Below the pieces are notes generated by a model. It searched no databases and was not told where the DNA came from. It worked only from the letters and a program-made list of their open reading frames with translations. This document shows, one piece after another, positions 27,901 to 33,659 of a stretch of 64,000 bases of DNA (the stretch's first letter is position 1; every line of letters begins with the position of its first letter). The DNA lies in assembly GCA_000972765.1 (NCBI GenBank), contig CP011265.1, positions 2,279,501-2,343,500 on the forward strand, read 5' to 3'. The DNA comes from Verrucomicrobia bacterium IMCC26134. GTDB lineage: Bacteria > Verrucomicrobiota > Verrucomicrobiia > Opitutales > Opitutaceae. The position numbers and the translations under genes are program-made.

Positions 27901-28602
27901 AATGTGGTGGTCACGACGCCTGGCGGCAGTTCCACCGACGTGGCGACCTTCACCTACACCGCCCCGCCTACCCCTGTGGTAGATGTCCTCTCGCCGAGCA
28001 CCGGCCTGACCACCGGCGGCACCAGTGTGACGCTCAGCGGCATCAACTTCCTCGGCACCAGCTCGGTCACCTTCGGCGGCACCGCCGCGACCATCGTCTC
28101 CGTCACGGGCACCGAGATCACCGTGACCAGCCCCGCCCATGCCGCCGGTGCGGTCAATGTGGTGGTCACGACGCCGGGAGGCAGTTCCACCGACGTGGTG
28201 ACCTTCACCTACGAAGCCGCCCCGCTCTCCGCCCTCGAGAGCTGGCGCCAAACCAAGTTTGGCAACACCGCCACCAACACCGGCACCGCTGCCGACGCGG
28301 CGGACCCCTACCACACCGGCGTCCCGAACCTGCTGGTCTATGCCTTCTTCGGCCCGGCCCAGGATCCGGCCACGGTGCAGAGCAGCCAGCTGCCCCAGGC
28401 CACCGCCAGCGGGAATTTCCTGAGCTACGAGTTCACCGAGCCAAGCGGAGTCAGCGGCCTCACCTACGGCGCCGAGTGGAGCGCGACGCTCGGCAACGAT
28501 TGGCAGCCCGTGACCGACACCGGCATCGCTCCCGTGCACACCTTCCGCGTGCCCCTGGACGGACCCAAGAAGTTCCTGCGCCTGCGCGTCACCACGCAGT
28601 AA
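18997..28602 (+). CDS. Giant secreted repeat protein (InlB B-repeats, RCC1-like and delta-60 propellers, IPT/TIG)
   Basis: A 3,201-residue exported protein. A signal peptide (MMTSLRRLFTLVAILAAGF... to about residue 30) precedes a HYDIN/choice-of-anchor-D-like Ig domain (about 31-155). Then come 17 divergent InlB B-repeats of about 71 residues in five groups. Three arrays of seven RCC1-like 39-residue repeats (residues about 476-756, 971-1251, 1897-2173) are each flanked by the two halves of a DUF5011-type Ig domain. Seven delta-60 repeats (about 2361-2748) follow, then two nearly identical IPT/TIG domains (about 2909-3074) and a C-terminal module with ESWRQTKFGNTATNTG. No LPXTG, PEP-CTERM or membrane anchor is visible. 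Such repeats usually serve adhesion or surface structure; function here is unknown. No ribosome binding site precedes the ATG. Confidence 0.85.
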   Translation: MMTSLRRLFTLVAILAAGFMPHFIPSAQAAEIQVLSNNLEVVDGDSTPRVEDRTFFGVQTVGAGNLTQTFTIKNLSTTAGDNLNLTGTPIVVIGGANPGDFVVTTQPVASVAPGASTTFVITWTPTFGGIHNATLSIANNDSNETPYDFAIQTTAMLKLTYTAGANGSISGTTPQVVFSTATGSAVTAVPATGYHFVNWSDGSSVNPRTDTPVTANVSVTANFATGGYTLTYTAGANGSITGTTPQTVIHGASGTAVNAVPATGYSFENWSDGSTANPRTDTNVMTNKNVTANFAINTYTLTYTAGANGSISGTTPQTVNYNTSGTAVTAVAATGYHFVNWSDASTANPRTDTNVIANKSVSATFAINTYTLTYIAGPYGVIAGTTPQTVTHGSSGTTVTAVPAANARFVNWSDGALTATRTDTNVTAAKSVTAQFELKAPTTPVPTVTLNGPATVTIGLNTAYSELGAFSGPSALAAGDSHSLALRSDGTVAAWGNNGDGQTTITPGLSNVVALASGYYHNLALRSNGTVAAWGRNFDGQTTLPASLSNVVAISAGLYHNLALRSSGTVVAWGSDYLGQTTIPPGLNNVVAIAAGGAHSLALRYDGAVSAWGYGGSGQTTIPLGLSNVIAIAAGGGHSLALRYDGTVAAWGYGASGQTTTPAGLINVVAIAAGGSHSLALRSDGTVVAWGDNSSGQSTIPEGLSNVVAIAAGGNHSLALRSDGTVVAWGAGLINDGGVSSPSNNYGQSIIPAGVFLPATVSGSVNANTAGSYVLAYSATNFLGGSGSTTRTVMVGPTLTYTAGANGSLTGTTPQTVNYNASGTAVTAVPATGYSFVNWSDGSTANPRTDTNVTSNRSVTATFAINTFTLTYTAGANGTLTGTTPQTVNYGASGTAVTAVAAPGYHFVNWSDGTTGNPRTDTNVMTNVNVTANFGLDAPLPNVTLNGQASVTMRVNSAYTESGAFSGPSAISGASRHSLALRSDGTVAAWGFNYYGPTTIPAGLSNVVAVSAGDEYSLALRSNGTVVGWGYNGNGQSAIPAGLSNVTAIAAGGNHSLALRSDGTVVAWGSNYYDETTLPAGLGNVVAISAGYNHSLALRSDGTVVAWGSNYYGQSTIPEGLSNVVAIAAGWWHSLALRSDGTVVAWGAGLYNDGGASYPYYNYGQSIIPAGLSNVVAIAADGYHSLALRSDGTVAAWGSNRYGQSTIPAGLNNVVALAAGGDYSLALRSDGSVVAWGDNYYGQTTIPANIYLPATVSGSVDTSTPGNYVLTYNATNFMGGTGSTTRTVVVLASYTLTYAAGAHGSLTGSPLQTVDYNANGTAVAVVPALGYSFVNWSDGSTANPRTDTNVTANKSVTANFAINTYALTYTAGANGSLTGTTPQTVNYGASGTAVAAVPALGYSFVNWSDGSSANPRTDGNVTTNKSVTANFAINTYALTYTAGANGSLTGTTPQTVNYGASGTAVAAVPALGYSFVNWSDGSSANPRTDGNVTTNLGVTANFAINTYALAYTAGANGSLTGTTPQTVNYGSNGSAVTAVPATGYSFVNWSDSSTANPRTDTSVTANRSVTANFAINTYTLTYGAGANGSLAGTTPQTVDHGASGSAVTAVPVANYHFVNWSDGVLTAARTDGNVTANQSVTATFAIDTFTLSYTADANGSLTGTASQTVTYGSSGTTITAVPAPGYRFVNWSDGSTANPRTDTNVTGDLSATANYEIGGYTLTYTSGANGSLTGTTPQTVNYNASGTAVAAVANAGYHFVGWSDGSTANPRTDGNVTTSLSVTANFESGGYTLTYTAGAGGTLTGTTLQTVDHGTNGTAVTAVAAPGYHFANWSDSSTANPRTDTNVTASQSVSANFVPNTPTPPLPTVTLNGSATVTIQLNAAYTELGAFFGPSALAAGASHSLAVRSDGTVVAWGDNRSGQGTTPPGLSNVVATVAGVAHSLALRGDGSVVAWGSNDYGQTSIPAGLDNVVAISAGIYHNLALRSNGTVVAWGYNYDGQTAIPAGLSNVVAIAAGGYHSLALRSDGTVVAWGYNDSWGQTDIPAGLSDVVAIAAGGYHSLALRSDGTVVAWGNDNLGQSTVPAGLSNVMAIAAGGFHSLALRSDGTVAAWGKYNYNGNGSDFIPMYVPDELSNVVAIAAGGGHSLALRSDGTVAAWAYNGDGQTTVPSNVYLPATVSGSVDPSTPGSYVLTYSATNFLGGSSSTTRTVVVLAPLNLTYTAGAHGSITGTTSQTISNSTTARGTAVTAVPDPGYHFVSWSDGSTANPRTDTGLVADVTVTANFAIGGNTLTYTAGANGAITGATPQTVNHGSAGTTVTAVPATGYSFVNWSDGSPINPRTDTNVMMNVNVTASFRLDIPGNLDPDFYPDANGTVYSSAVQPDGKVLIGGLFTTVLGVERNRIARLNADGTLDMDFNPNASGSVFSLAVQADGKVLIGGAFTTLQPNGAASPTTRNRFARLNADGSLDMGFDPNASGSVFSVAVQADGKVLIGGAFLRLQPNGAATATARLRFARLNADGTLDEGFNPRPNGSGTSTTVTSVAVQADGKVLIGGNFRTLQPNDAATATPRQYIARLNADGTLDPDFNPNANNSVQSVAVQADGKVLIGGGFSTLQPNGAATATPRNRIARLNADGSLDMGFDPNANGSVLSLAVQADGKVLLGGTFGALQPNGAATATPRNRIARLNADGTLDEGFGPKANGNVSSLALQADGKVLIGGEFTTLQPNGAATATTRNRIARLDNDAATQNLSIPDGTQALWSRGGSAPELTRVTFEVSTDGGATWGTPIAGTRLGTTANWQATGLSLPAGSLLRARGVTSGGYLNSSSGLIEQVTSFSTLTYTAGANGTLTGTTPQWVASGANGTAVTAVPASGYHFVNWSDGSTANPRTDTNVTANKSVTANFLVDAPVVDVLSPSTGLTTGGTSVTLRGINFLGTSSVTFGGTAATIVSVTGTEITVTSPAHAAVAVNVVVTTPGGSSTDVATFTYTAPPTPVVDVLSPSTGLTTGGTSVTLSGINFLGTSSVTFGGTAATIVSVTGTEITVTSPAHAAGAVNVVVTTPGGSSTDVVTFTYEAAPLSALESWRQTKFGNTATNTGTAADAADPYHTGVPNLLVYAFFGPAQDPATVQSSQLPQATASGNFLSYEFTEPSGVSGLTYGAEWSATLGNDWQPVTDTGIAPVHTFRVPLDGPKKFLRLRVTTQ
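19471..20310 (+). repeat. InlB B-repeat group A (4 copies)
   Basis: Four tandem units of about 71 residues, each with the pattern LTYTAGANGS...TTPQTV...FVNWSDGS...NPRTDTNV. The fourth is the most diverged (LTYIAGPYGVIAG). Confidence 0.8.
20422..21264 (+). repeat. RCC1-like array 1 (7 units)
   Basis: Seven units of about 39 residues with the core HSLALRSDGTVVAWG and GLSNVVAIAAGG. The last unit carries a short insertion (AGLINDGGVSSPSNNYGQ). The array is preceded by TVTLNGPATVTIGLNTAYSE and followed by ATVSGSVNANTAGSYVLAYS, the two halves of one DUF5011-like domain. Confidence 0.85.
21388..21810 (+). repeat. InlB B-repeat group B (2 copies)
   Basis: Two tandem units between RCC1-like arrays 1 and 2, the second ending VTANFGLDAP directly before the next split Ig domain. 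Confidence 0.8.
21907..22749 (+). repeat. RCC1-like array 2 (7 units)
   Basis: Seven units of about 39 residues, the fifth with an insertion (GLYNDGGASYPYYNYGQ). Flanking halves are NVTLNGQASVTMRVNSAYTE and ATVSGSVDTSTPGNYVLTYN. Confidence 0.85.
22879..24573 (+). repeat. InlB B-repeat group C (8 copies)
   Basis: The longest tandem group, eight units. Units two and three (23089-23301 and 23302-23514) are almost identical at DNA level, indicating a recent 213-bp duplication. Confidence 0.85.
23089..23514 (+). repeat. 213-bp near-identical tandem duplication
   Basis: Two adjacent in-frame 213-bp copies (71 codons each) differ at only about six positions, for example in a codon pair changing KS to LG near the end. 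Other neighbouring units differ much more. Confidence 0.8.
24685..25515 (+). repeat. RCC1-like array 3 (7 units)
   Basis: Seven units; the sixth has an insertion (KYNYNGNGSDFIPMYVPDE). Flanks are TVTLNGSATVTIQLNAAYTE and ATVSGSVDPSTPGSYVLTYS. Confidence 0.85.
25645..26070 (+). repeat. InlB B-repeat group D (2 copies)
   Basis: Two tandem units between the third RCC1-like array and the delta-60 block; the first has an extra SNSTTAR insertion. Confidence 0.75.
26077..27240 (+). repeat. Delta-60 repeat block (7 units)
   Basis: Seven units of about 55 residues with VAVQADGKVLIGG, a TTLQPNGAATAT loop and RNRIARLNADGTLD. The core matches the delta-60 repeat of secreted bacterial proteins. Seven units would close one beta-propeller. 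Confidence 0.85.
27508..27717 (+). repeat. InlB B-repeat group E (1 copy)
   Basis: A single unit (LTYTAGANGTLTGTTPQWV...) between the delta-60 block and the IPT/TIG pair. Confidence 0.75.
27721..28218 (+). repeat. Tandem IPT/TIG domain duplication
   Basis: Two copies, 255 bp apart, begin VVDVLSPSTGLTTGGTSVTL and continue through SSVTFGGTAATIVSVTGTEI. They differ at only a handful of bases, for example RGIN versus SGIN and AAVAV versus AAGAV. The fold family is IPT/TIG. Confidence 0.85.
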
Positions 28603-28649
28603 ATCCCTCCACGTCGAGCACGCCTCCGGCGACCCTGCGAGAGTTCCCC

Positions 28650-28681
28650 AGCCCGCCTCCTCCAAAGGGGCGGGCTTTTTC
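28650..28681 (+). terminator. Rho-independent terminator of the giant gene
   Basis: AGCCCGCC (28650-28657) pairs with GGCGGGCT (28669-28676) across an 11-nt loop and is followed by a T-run. It lies 48 bp past the giant gene's stop. Confidence 0.85.
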
Positions 28682-28783
28682 ATGCCCTCGGCGAATAGGT
28701 GGGGCGTGACCGCTGGGCGCGCCGATTCGGTGGCGATTTTCCAGGTCACGAACGCGGCGGGCCCCTGCCACAAGGCGGTAGTT

Positions 28784-28812
28784 CTTTGCGTTCCCTGCGT
28801 TCTTTCGCGGCT
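28784..28812 (+). repeat. Dispersed CTTTGCG-type intergenic motif, copy D
   Basis: Begins CTTTGCGTTCCCTGCG and ends TCTTTCGCGGCT; 26 of 29 positions match the inverted copy at 18513-18541. It lies between the giant gene's terminator and the convergent sbp stop codon. Confidence 0.6.
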
Positions 28813-28831
28813 ACCCTGCCGGTTGGGTCGC

Positions 28832-29830
28832 CTACTTTTTCAGGTAGATCTGGTCAAAGGTGCCGCCGTCGTCGAAGTGGGTGGCCTGAGCCTGCGCCCA
28901 GCCGCCGAAGGCCTCGTCGATGGTGAAGAGCGTCACGGCGCCAAACTGCGCGGCGTATTTAGCCGCCGCCTTTTCAGAAACCGGACGATAGAAGTTCTTG
29001 CCGGCGATGTCCTGCCCCGCGTCGGAGTAGAGATACTCCAGATAGGCCTTGGCGACCTCGGTGGTGCCGTGTTTTTTGGCGAACTTTTGCACGACCGCGA
29101 CCGGCGGCTCGGCGAGGATACTCAGGGAAGGGGTGATGATCTCGAATTTATCGGCGCCGAATTCCTTGAGGGCGAGATAGGCTTCGTTTTCCCAAGCCAG
29201 AAGCACATCACCGATGCCGCGTTGCACGAAGGTCGTGGTGGAGCCGCGGGCGCCGGAATCGAGCACGGGGACGTTCTTGAGCAGCTTCTCGACAAAAGCC
29301 TTGCCGGCGGTGTCGGAGCCGCCCTTGCGCTTGCCGTATTCCCAGGCGGCAAGGTAGTTCCAGCGGGCGCCGCCGGAGGTCTTGGGGTTGGGCGTGATGA
29401 CGGAGACGCCGGGCTTCATCAAATCATCCCAATCCGTAATGACCTTCGGGTTCCCCTTGCGGACGAGAAACACGATGGTCGAGGTGTAGGGCGACGAATT
29501 ATGCGGGAAACTCTTCTGCCAATCGGCGGGCAGGCTGCGGGCGTTCTTGGCGATGGCGTCGATGTCGCCGGCGAGGGCGAGGGTGACGACGTCGGCGGGC
29601 AGACCGTCGATGACGGAGCGGGCCTGCCTGCCGGAGCCGCCGTGGGACTGCTTGACGGTGACATCGTCGCCGGTCTTGGCCTTCCAGTAGGTGGCGAAGG
29701 TGGCGTTGTATTCGACGTAGAATTCGCGCGTCGGGTCGTAGGAGACGTTGAGGAGCTCAACGGGCTTGGCGAAGGCGGCGCCGGTTAGGACGACGGCCGC
29801 GAGGGATGCGATAATGGATTTAAGTTTCAT
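28832..29830 (-). CDS. sbp: Sulfate-binding protein of an ABC importer (Sbp/CysP type)
   Basis: A periplasmic sulfate/thiosulfate-binding protein of 332 residues with a cleavable signal ([14 protein letters not shown]). Family motifs are [35 protein letters not shown], a [15 protein letters not shown] segment and the C-terminal FDQIYLKK. It lies 26 bp after the porin and shares its strand with yezD, so the three are probably one transcript for sulfur acquisition. The cognate permease and ATPase (CysT/W/A) are not in the window, which is unusual because they normally follow directly. Confidence 0.94.
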   Translation of the reverse strand: MKLKSIIASLAAVVLTGAAFAKPVELLNVSYDPTREFYVEYNATFATYWKAKTGDDVTVKQSHGGSGRQARSVIDGLPADVVTLALAGDIDAIAKNARSLPADWQKSFPHNSSPYTSTIVFLVRKGNPKVITDWDDLMKPGVSVITPNPKTSGGARWNYLAAWEYGKRKGGSDTAGKAFVEKLLKNVPVLDSGARGSTTTFVQRGIGDVLLAWENEAYLALKEFGADKFEIITPSLSILAEPPVAVVQKFAKKHGTTEVAKAYLEYLYSDAGQDIAGKNFYRPVSEKAAAKYAAQFGAVTLFTIDEAFGGWAQAQATHFDDGGTFDQIYLKK

Positions 29831-29856
29831 AAGCTATGATTTCGAAAGGTTGGAGG

Positions 29857-31305
29857 TTAGAATGAGAGCTGAAGACGGCTGAAGGCGTAGAGTTCGTCGG
29901 TCTTGGTGCCGCCGGTGGCGAGTGCGTTGCCGCCTCCCTCGAACTCGGTTTTCTCGACGTTGAGCATGACGCGGAAGTTGCGATTGAAATACCAGTTCAA
30001 GCCGAGCCCGTAGGCAAAGGCGCCCGAGGCATTGGTGAAGCGATTGATGTTGCCGCCTTGGCCGCCGGTGGCGGTGGTGAAGAACTTGTCATCGAGGTCG
30101 ATGGCGCTGAGGCGGGCAACCACCTCGAAGGCGCCCCAGGTGCCGTTTTCGACACTGAAAGGCGAGAGGGGAGCCACGCCGGCCTTGGTGGACTCTTCGC
30201 CCGTGAGCACATAGCCCACGGTCGCGCGCCAGGCGGTGTTGACGCCGGTGAACGACGTGCCTTTGACCGCGCCGGTGTAGCGGGTGTAGTCTTGTTTTTC
30301 GTAGGCGTATTCGCCGACGAGGCTCCAAGGGGTGCCGCCATACCACTCAAGGCTCGGGCTGAGCCGGACTTGGTCGCCGTTGGCGATGACCCCGTTGCCG
30401 GTGGTGGCGCTGCGGAAGCTGAGCAAGGTTTGCTGGCCGTTGGTGACGATATTTTGCAGGCCGTTGGCACCGCCGATGGTGCCGACGCCGCGCTGGTTGC
30501 CCGAACTGCCGCCGAGGCCGAGGGAAAGCTTGGAGAGCGCGCCATCTACGGATTTAAACGGGGCGACGGTCAGGCGCCCGGCGAGGGTCTTGTCGCCGTC
30601 GGCCTCATCAGTGGAGAAGGATTGGGTGTTGTTACGCGAGCCGCTGAAGAAGCCGACGCGGTAGTCCACCAGACCGTCCTGAAAGGTGCCGTTGGCCTCG
30701 ATGCCGATATCGCGGTTGGGCAGGAGAGTGTTGACGAACGGAGACTCGATGAAGTGGCGGTTGGAACCGGGCTCCAAGGCGATGGCGGTGGGGAAACGAC
30801 CTGCCTTGATGTTGAAGGCGGGGGTGAACTTCACGTTGAACCAAGCATCGATGAGACCGACCGTGGTGGTCGTGGAGCTGATCGCATTGGCGCCGAGTTC
30901 AGGAGTGATGTTGAAATCGACGTTGGAGATCGTGCCGGTGAACGGGAGGCGGATGCGGCGCAGGAAGAAGCCATCGCGATTCTTGATGCCATCATCGAGA
31001 AAGAAGCGGGCGTCAAACTGGGCGATGGCCTTGAGTTTGAGATCGAAGGATTTGTCCGCGGAGGTGATGCCGAAACCCTTGGCGTCGGCGGAGACCTTCA
31101 CGGCTTTTTTGGCGTCGGCGGCGGCAGTCTCGTCCTTCAGCTCGAGGTTGCGCTCAAGGACGCGGAGCTTCTGGTCAAGCTGGCGGATCTGCTCGCGCAG
31201 GGCTTCCACATCGGAAGCGGTTTGGGCAAAGGCCGGAGCAGCCAGAATTGCGGTTAAAACCGAGGCGACAAGCGTGCGGCGAAGGGCGTATGGGAGGGAG
31301 TTCAT
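29857..31305 (-). CDS. Outer-membrane porin, OprO/OprP-like, likely for sulfate
   Basis: A 482-residue outer-membrane beta-barrel. A signal peptide (ILAAPAFA-QTASD) is followed by a coiled coil (VEALREQIRQLDQKLRVLER, about 31-55) as in many trimeric porins, then alternating beta strands typical of phosphate-selective OprO/OprP porins (FDARFFLDDG, NVDFNITPELG, AGRFPTAIALEPGSN). It ends in an aromatic residue (LQLSF), the barrel-assembly signal. Position between yezD and sbp suggests an anion channel for sulfate; that specificity is inferred from context. Confidence 0.88.
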   Translation of the reverse strand: MNSLPYALRRTLVASVLTAILAAPAFAQTASDVEALREQIRQLDQKLRVLERNLELKDETAAADAKKAVKVSADAKGFGITSADKSFDLKLKAIAQFDARFFLDDGIKNRDGFFLRRIRLPFTGTISNVDFNITPELGANAISSTTTTVGLIDAWFNVKFTPAFNIKAGRFPTAIALEPGSNRHFIESPFVNTLLPNRDIGIEANGTFQDGLVDYRVGFFSGSRNNTQSFSTDEADGDKTLAGRLTVAPFKSVDGALSKLSLGLGGSSGNQRGVGTIGGANGLQNIVTNGQQTLLSFRSATTGNGVIANGDQVRLSPSLEWYGGTPWSLVGEYAYEKQDYTRYTGAVKGTSFTGVNTAWRATVGYVLTGEESTKAGVAPLSPFSVENGTWGAFEVVARLSAIDLDDKFFTTATGGQGGNINRFTNASGAFAYGLGLNWYFNRNFRVMLNVEKTEFEGGGNALATGGTKTDELYAFSRLQLSF

Positions 31306-31464
31306 GTGTCTAGAGCTAATGTTGGCAGGAACTGTTTTCGCCGGGTGGTCCTGGTGGAAACGCGAGTCAGGGTTGTTTGGTTGTTTTTACGCCGCCCGAA
31401 GGTCGGTTGGGTGGGCGAAAAGGGAGAAAATAATCAGAGGCGTCGGGCGGGAATGGGGAGCGCG

Positions 31465-31656
31465 TTACTCGGCCGAAGCTCCCAAACCGCCGAGACGGGT
31501 CTTCTCGGTGCGTTCAATCTGGGTGACCTTGCCGTCGTGCACGACAATCTGGACGACGCCAAAGCGAAGGGTTTCCACCTTTTGGCGCACGATTTCAACC
31601 CAGGCAGGGAGACTGGAAACGGAGAAATCTGACGTGGGAGTTTGAGGAGCGCTCAT
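31465..31656 (-). CDS. yezD: YezD-family small protein
   Basis: A 63-residue cytosolic protein of the YezD/DUF2292 family. The diagnostic core is PAWVEIVRQKVETLRFGVVQ followed by IVVHDGKVTQIERTEKTRL. Members commonly sit beside sulfate-assimilation genes in other bacteria, and this one heads a group with a porin and sulfate-binding protein. Biochemical role unknown. It begins at the ATG at 31656, with a likely operator-promoter 37-68 bp upstream, and is separated from the porin by 159 bp. Confidence 0.85.
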   Translation of the reverse strand: MSAPQTPTSDFSVSSLPAWVEIVRQKVETLRFGVVQIVVHDGKVTQIERTEKTRLGGLGASAE

Positions 31657-31692
31657 GGCTAAAAAGGATGGGTGGTGTTAAATAATCTATTT

Positions 31693-31724
31693 ATACTACA
31701 TTAGTATGGTATGGTTTAAGTCAA
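31693..31724 (-). promoter_or_regulatory. Putative promoter and palindromic operator of the sulfur-uptake genes
   Basis: On the minus strand a -35-like TTGACT (31719-31724) precedes an AT-rich stretch containing the perfect inverted repeat ATACTA-CAT-TAGTAT (31693-31707). The right arm overlaps any plausible -10 (TAGTAT), so a bound regulator would block transcription. The -35/-10 spacing is about 20 bp, longer than ideal. The site resembles operators of Rrf2-family cysteine regulators in form; the regulator is not in the window. Confidence 0.5.
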
Positions 31725-32051
31725 GTGCCTTTTTGGAAATTATGCTGAGCTTGGCGAAACCATGAAGAACTACAAGGTATTTACCCTATTAAAACCCAGG
31801 CCTGCAAAGCCAGATTCACGTGCCGACGCTCGCCGCAATAGCCAAACCAGATACCCCACGCGTTGGCCCCTTCGTCGATAAAGCCAGGCTTGTATGCCGC
31901 TTTCCAAGCGCCCGGCCGCCCAATCCGGCGCCCGAAGAACCCCGGGGGAAATAACTGCGCACGGGGAAACCGGTCCGCGGCCAACGATGACGGCAAAAAC
32001 TTAGCTGAGTTTGTTTTTGTCGCCTAGGCCCGTGTCGTGCATAACGAGCGC
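31725..32051. other. Divergent intergenic region before phoD-like gene
   Basis: Holds the upstream part of the yezD control region and the promoter of the PhoD-like gene. A 71-codon minus-strand frame (31781-31996) has plausible codon use but no family I recognise. No RNA gene is evident. Confidence 0.45.
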
Positions 32052-33614
32052 ATGTTCAACCGCTCTCTTGCCCGTTCCGGTTTAGCGCTCGCCCTAGCAT
32101 TGTTAAGCGTCCGCGCCCTTGTTGCCGCGGAATCAACTCCCGCCGGAACCCTCGTCTCCGGTCCCATGCTCGGCTACCGGGCCCATCGTGAGGTCCTGAT
32201 CTGGGTCGAGACCCGTGACGCCGCCGAAGTCAGCCTCACCTACCAACTCGCCGACACCGTCGAAGCCACCGGCCTCACCCCGGTATCACCCGCCAAGCCC
32301 ACGGCTTCGGGGCTCTCGGTCGTCCCCACCCCGTCCGCCGTCGCACCGGTGATGACCGCGCCAGTCACCCTTACCCATCTGGCACCTGCTGCCTCCCCGG
32401 CCGGCACCCAGCCGCAGAAATTCGTGCTCCCGCTGCTCGAGATGGGCCGACGCTACACCTACTCGATCGCCATCGACGGCCGCGAGCAATCGTTCCCCTA
32501 CCCGCTCGAGTTCCGCACCACCGACCAATGGGAATGGCGCCGCCCCGCACCGGAGTTCTCCTTCCTCTTCGGTTCCTGCGCCTACCTCAACGACCCCGCC
32601 TACGACCGCCCGGGGAAACCCTACGGCCAGGGCACCGAAATCTTCAAACACATGGCGGACAGCGGCGCCGACTTCTGCCTCTGGGGCGGCGACAATATTT
32701 ACCTCCGCGAGGCCGACTTCTCCTCCGAGAGCGGCATCTGGTATCGGTTTTCCCACGACCGCGCCACTTCCGACCTGCAAAAGCTCTACGCCGTCATGCA
32801 TCACTACGCCACGTGGGACGACCATGACTACGGCTCCGACAACGCCAACCAGTCCTTCGGGTTCAAAGACATCACCCTCGCCGCCTTCAAATCCTACTGG
32901 GGCAACCCCACCTACGGCGAAACCACCAACCCCGGCGTCTACACGAAGTTCATCTGGGGCGACGCCGGTTTTTTCCTCATGGACGACCGCACCTACCGCG
33001 ACGAGTCCAGCATGGATCAGGATAAAAACCTCGGCAAAACCGCCTGGGGCGACCGCCAGATCAACTGGCTCAAACAATCCCTCCTCTATGCCCAGACGCA
33101 GCAAAACCAGCGCTTCAAATTCATCATCACCGGCGGCCAGGTCCTCCAAACCATGGACAAAAAAGCCGGCCACGAGACCAGTGAGTTCTACCGCCGCGAA
33201 CGCGAGGAGCTCATCGGCTTCATCCGCGAAAATAAAATCTCCGGCGTCGTTTTCCTGACCGGCGACGTCCACCACTCCGCCCTCTACCGCCGCGCGCTGG
33301 ACGAGGATAAGACCCGGTTTATCTACGAACTCACCTCCTCGCCCTTGTCCGCCGGCTCCTGGGCCGCCGCCGCCAGCGAGAAAGCCAGCGACCCCGCCGT
33401 CATCCCCGGCACGGTCGTCGGCACCCAAAACTATTGCGTGATCAAACTCACCGGCACCAAAGAGACCCGCGCCCTCGCCATCCGCTGCTACGACAAGGCC
33501 AACGCTCTCCAGTGGGAGCAGACCATCCCGGCCTCCGCGCTCGACCCCGCCTCCACCCCGCCCGCCCAGCCCGTCCAGCCGCCCGCCTCCACCGCACCCG
33601 CCGCCGCCAATTAA
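32052..33614 (+). CDS. PhoD-like alkaline phosphatase/phosphodiesterase
   Basis: An exported metallophosphatase of 520 residues. A signal peptide (ALALALLSVRALVA-AEST) is followed by a fibronectin-like N-terminal domain, interrupted by a Pro/Ala/Thr-rich insertion, then the PhoD metallo-core: FLFGSCAYLN, CLWGGDNIYLRE, HHYATWDDHDYG, FIITGGQVLQTM and VFLTGDVHHSALY, supplying the metal-binding Asp, Asn and His residues. The C-terminus is a disordered Pro/Ala tail. PhoD-type enzymes release phosphate from monoesters or diesters outside the cytoplasm. I start at the ATG at 32052; a GTG at 32037 adds five residues. Confidence 0.9.
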   Translation: MFNRSLARSGLALALALLSVRALVAAESTPAGTLVSGPMLGYRAHREVLIWVETRDAAEVSLTYQLADTVEATGLTPVSPAKPTASGLSVVPTPSAVAPVMTAPVTLTHLAPAASPAGTQPQKFVLPLLEMGRRYTYSIAIDGREQSFPYPLEFRTTDQWEWRRPAPEFSFLFGSCAYLNDPAYDRPGKPYGQGTEIFKHMADSGADFCLWGGDNIYLREADFSSESGIWYRFSHDRATSDLQKLYAVMHHYATWDDHDYGSDNANQSFGFKDITLAAFKSYWGNPTYGETTNPGVYTKFIWGDAGFFLMDDRTYRDESSMDQDKNLGKTAWGDRQINWLKQSLLYAQTQQNQRFKFIITGGQVLQTMDKKAGHETSEFYRREREELIGFIRENKISGVVFLTGDVHHSALYRRALDEDKTRFIYELTSSPLSAGSWAAAASEKASDPAVIPGTVVGTQNYCVIKLTGTKETRALAIRCYDKANALQWEQTIPASALDPASTPPAQPVQPPASTAPAAAN

Positions 33615-33659
33615 TCACCGCTCTTAACCTCAACCTCGCCCCTAGCGCGACATCCGCAC

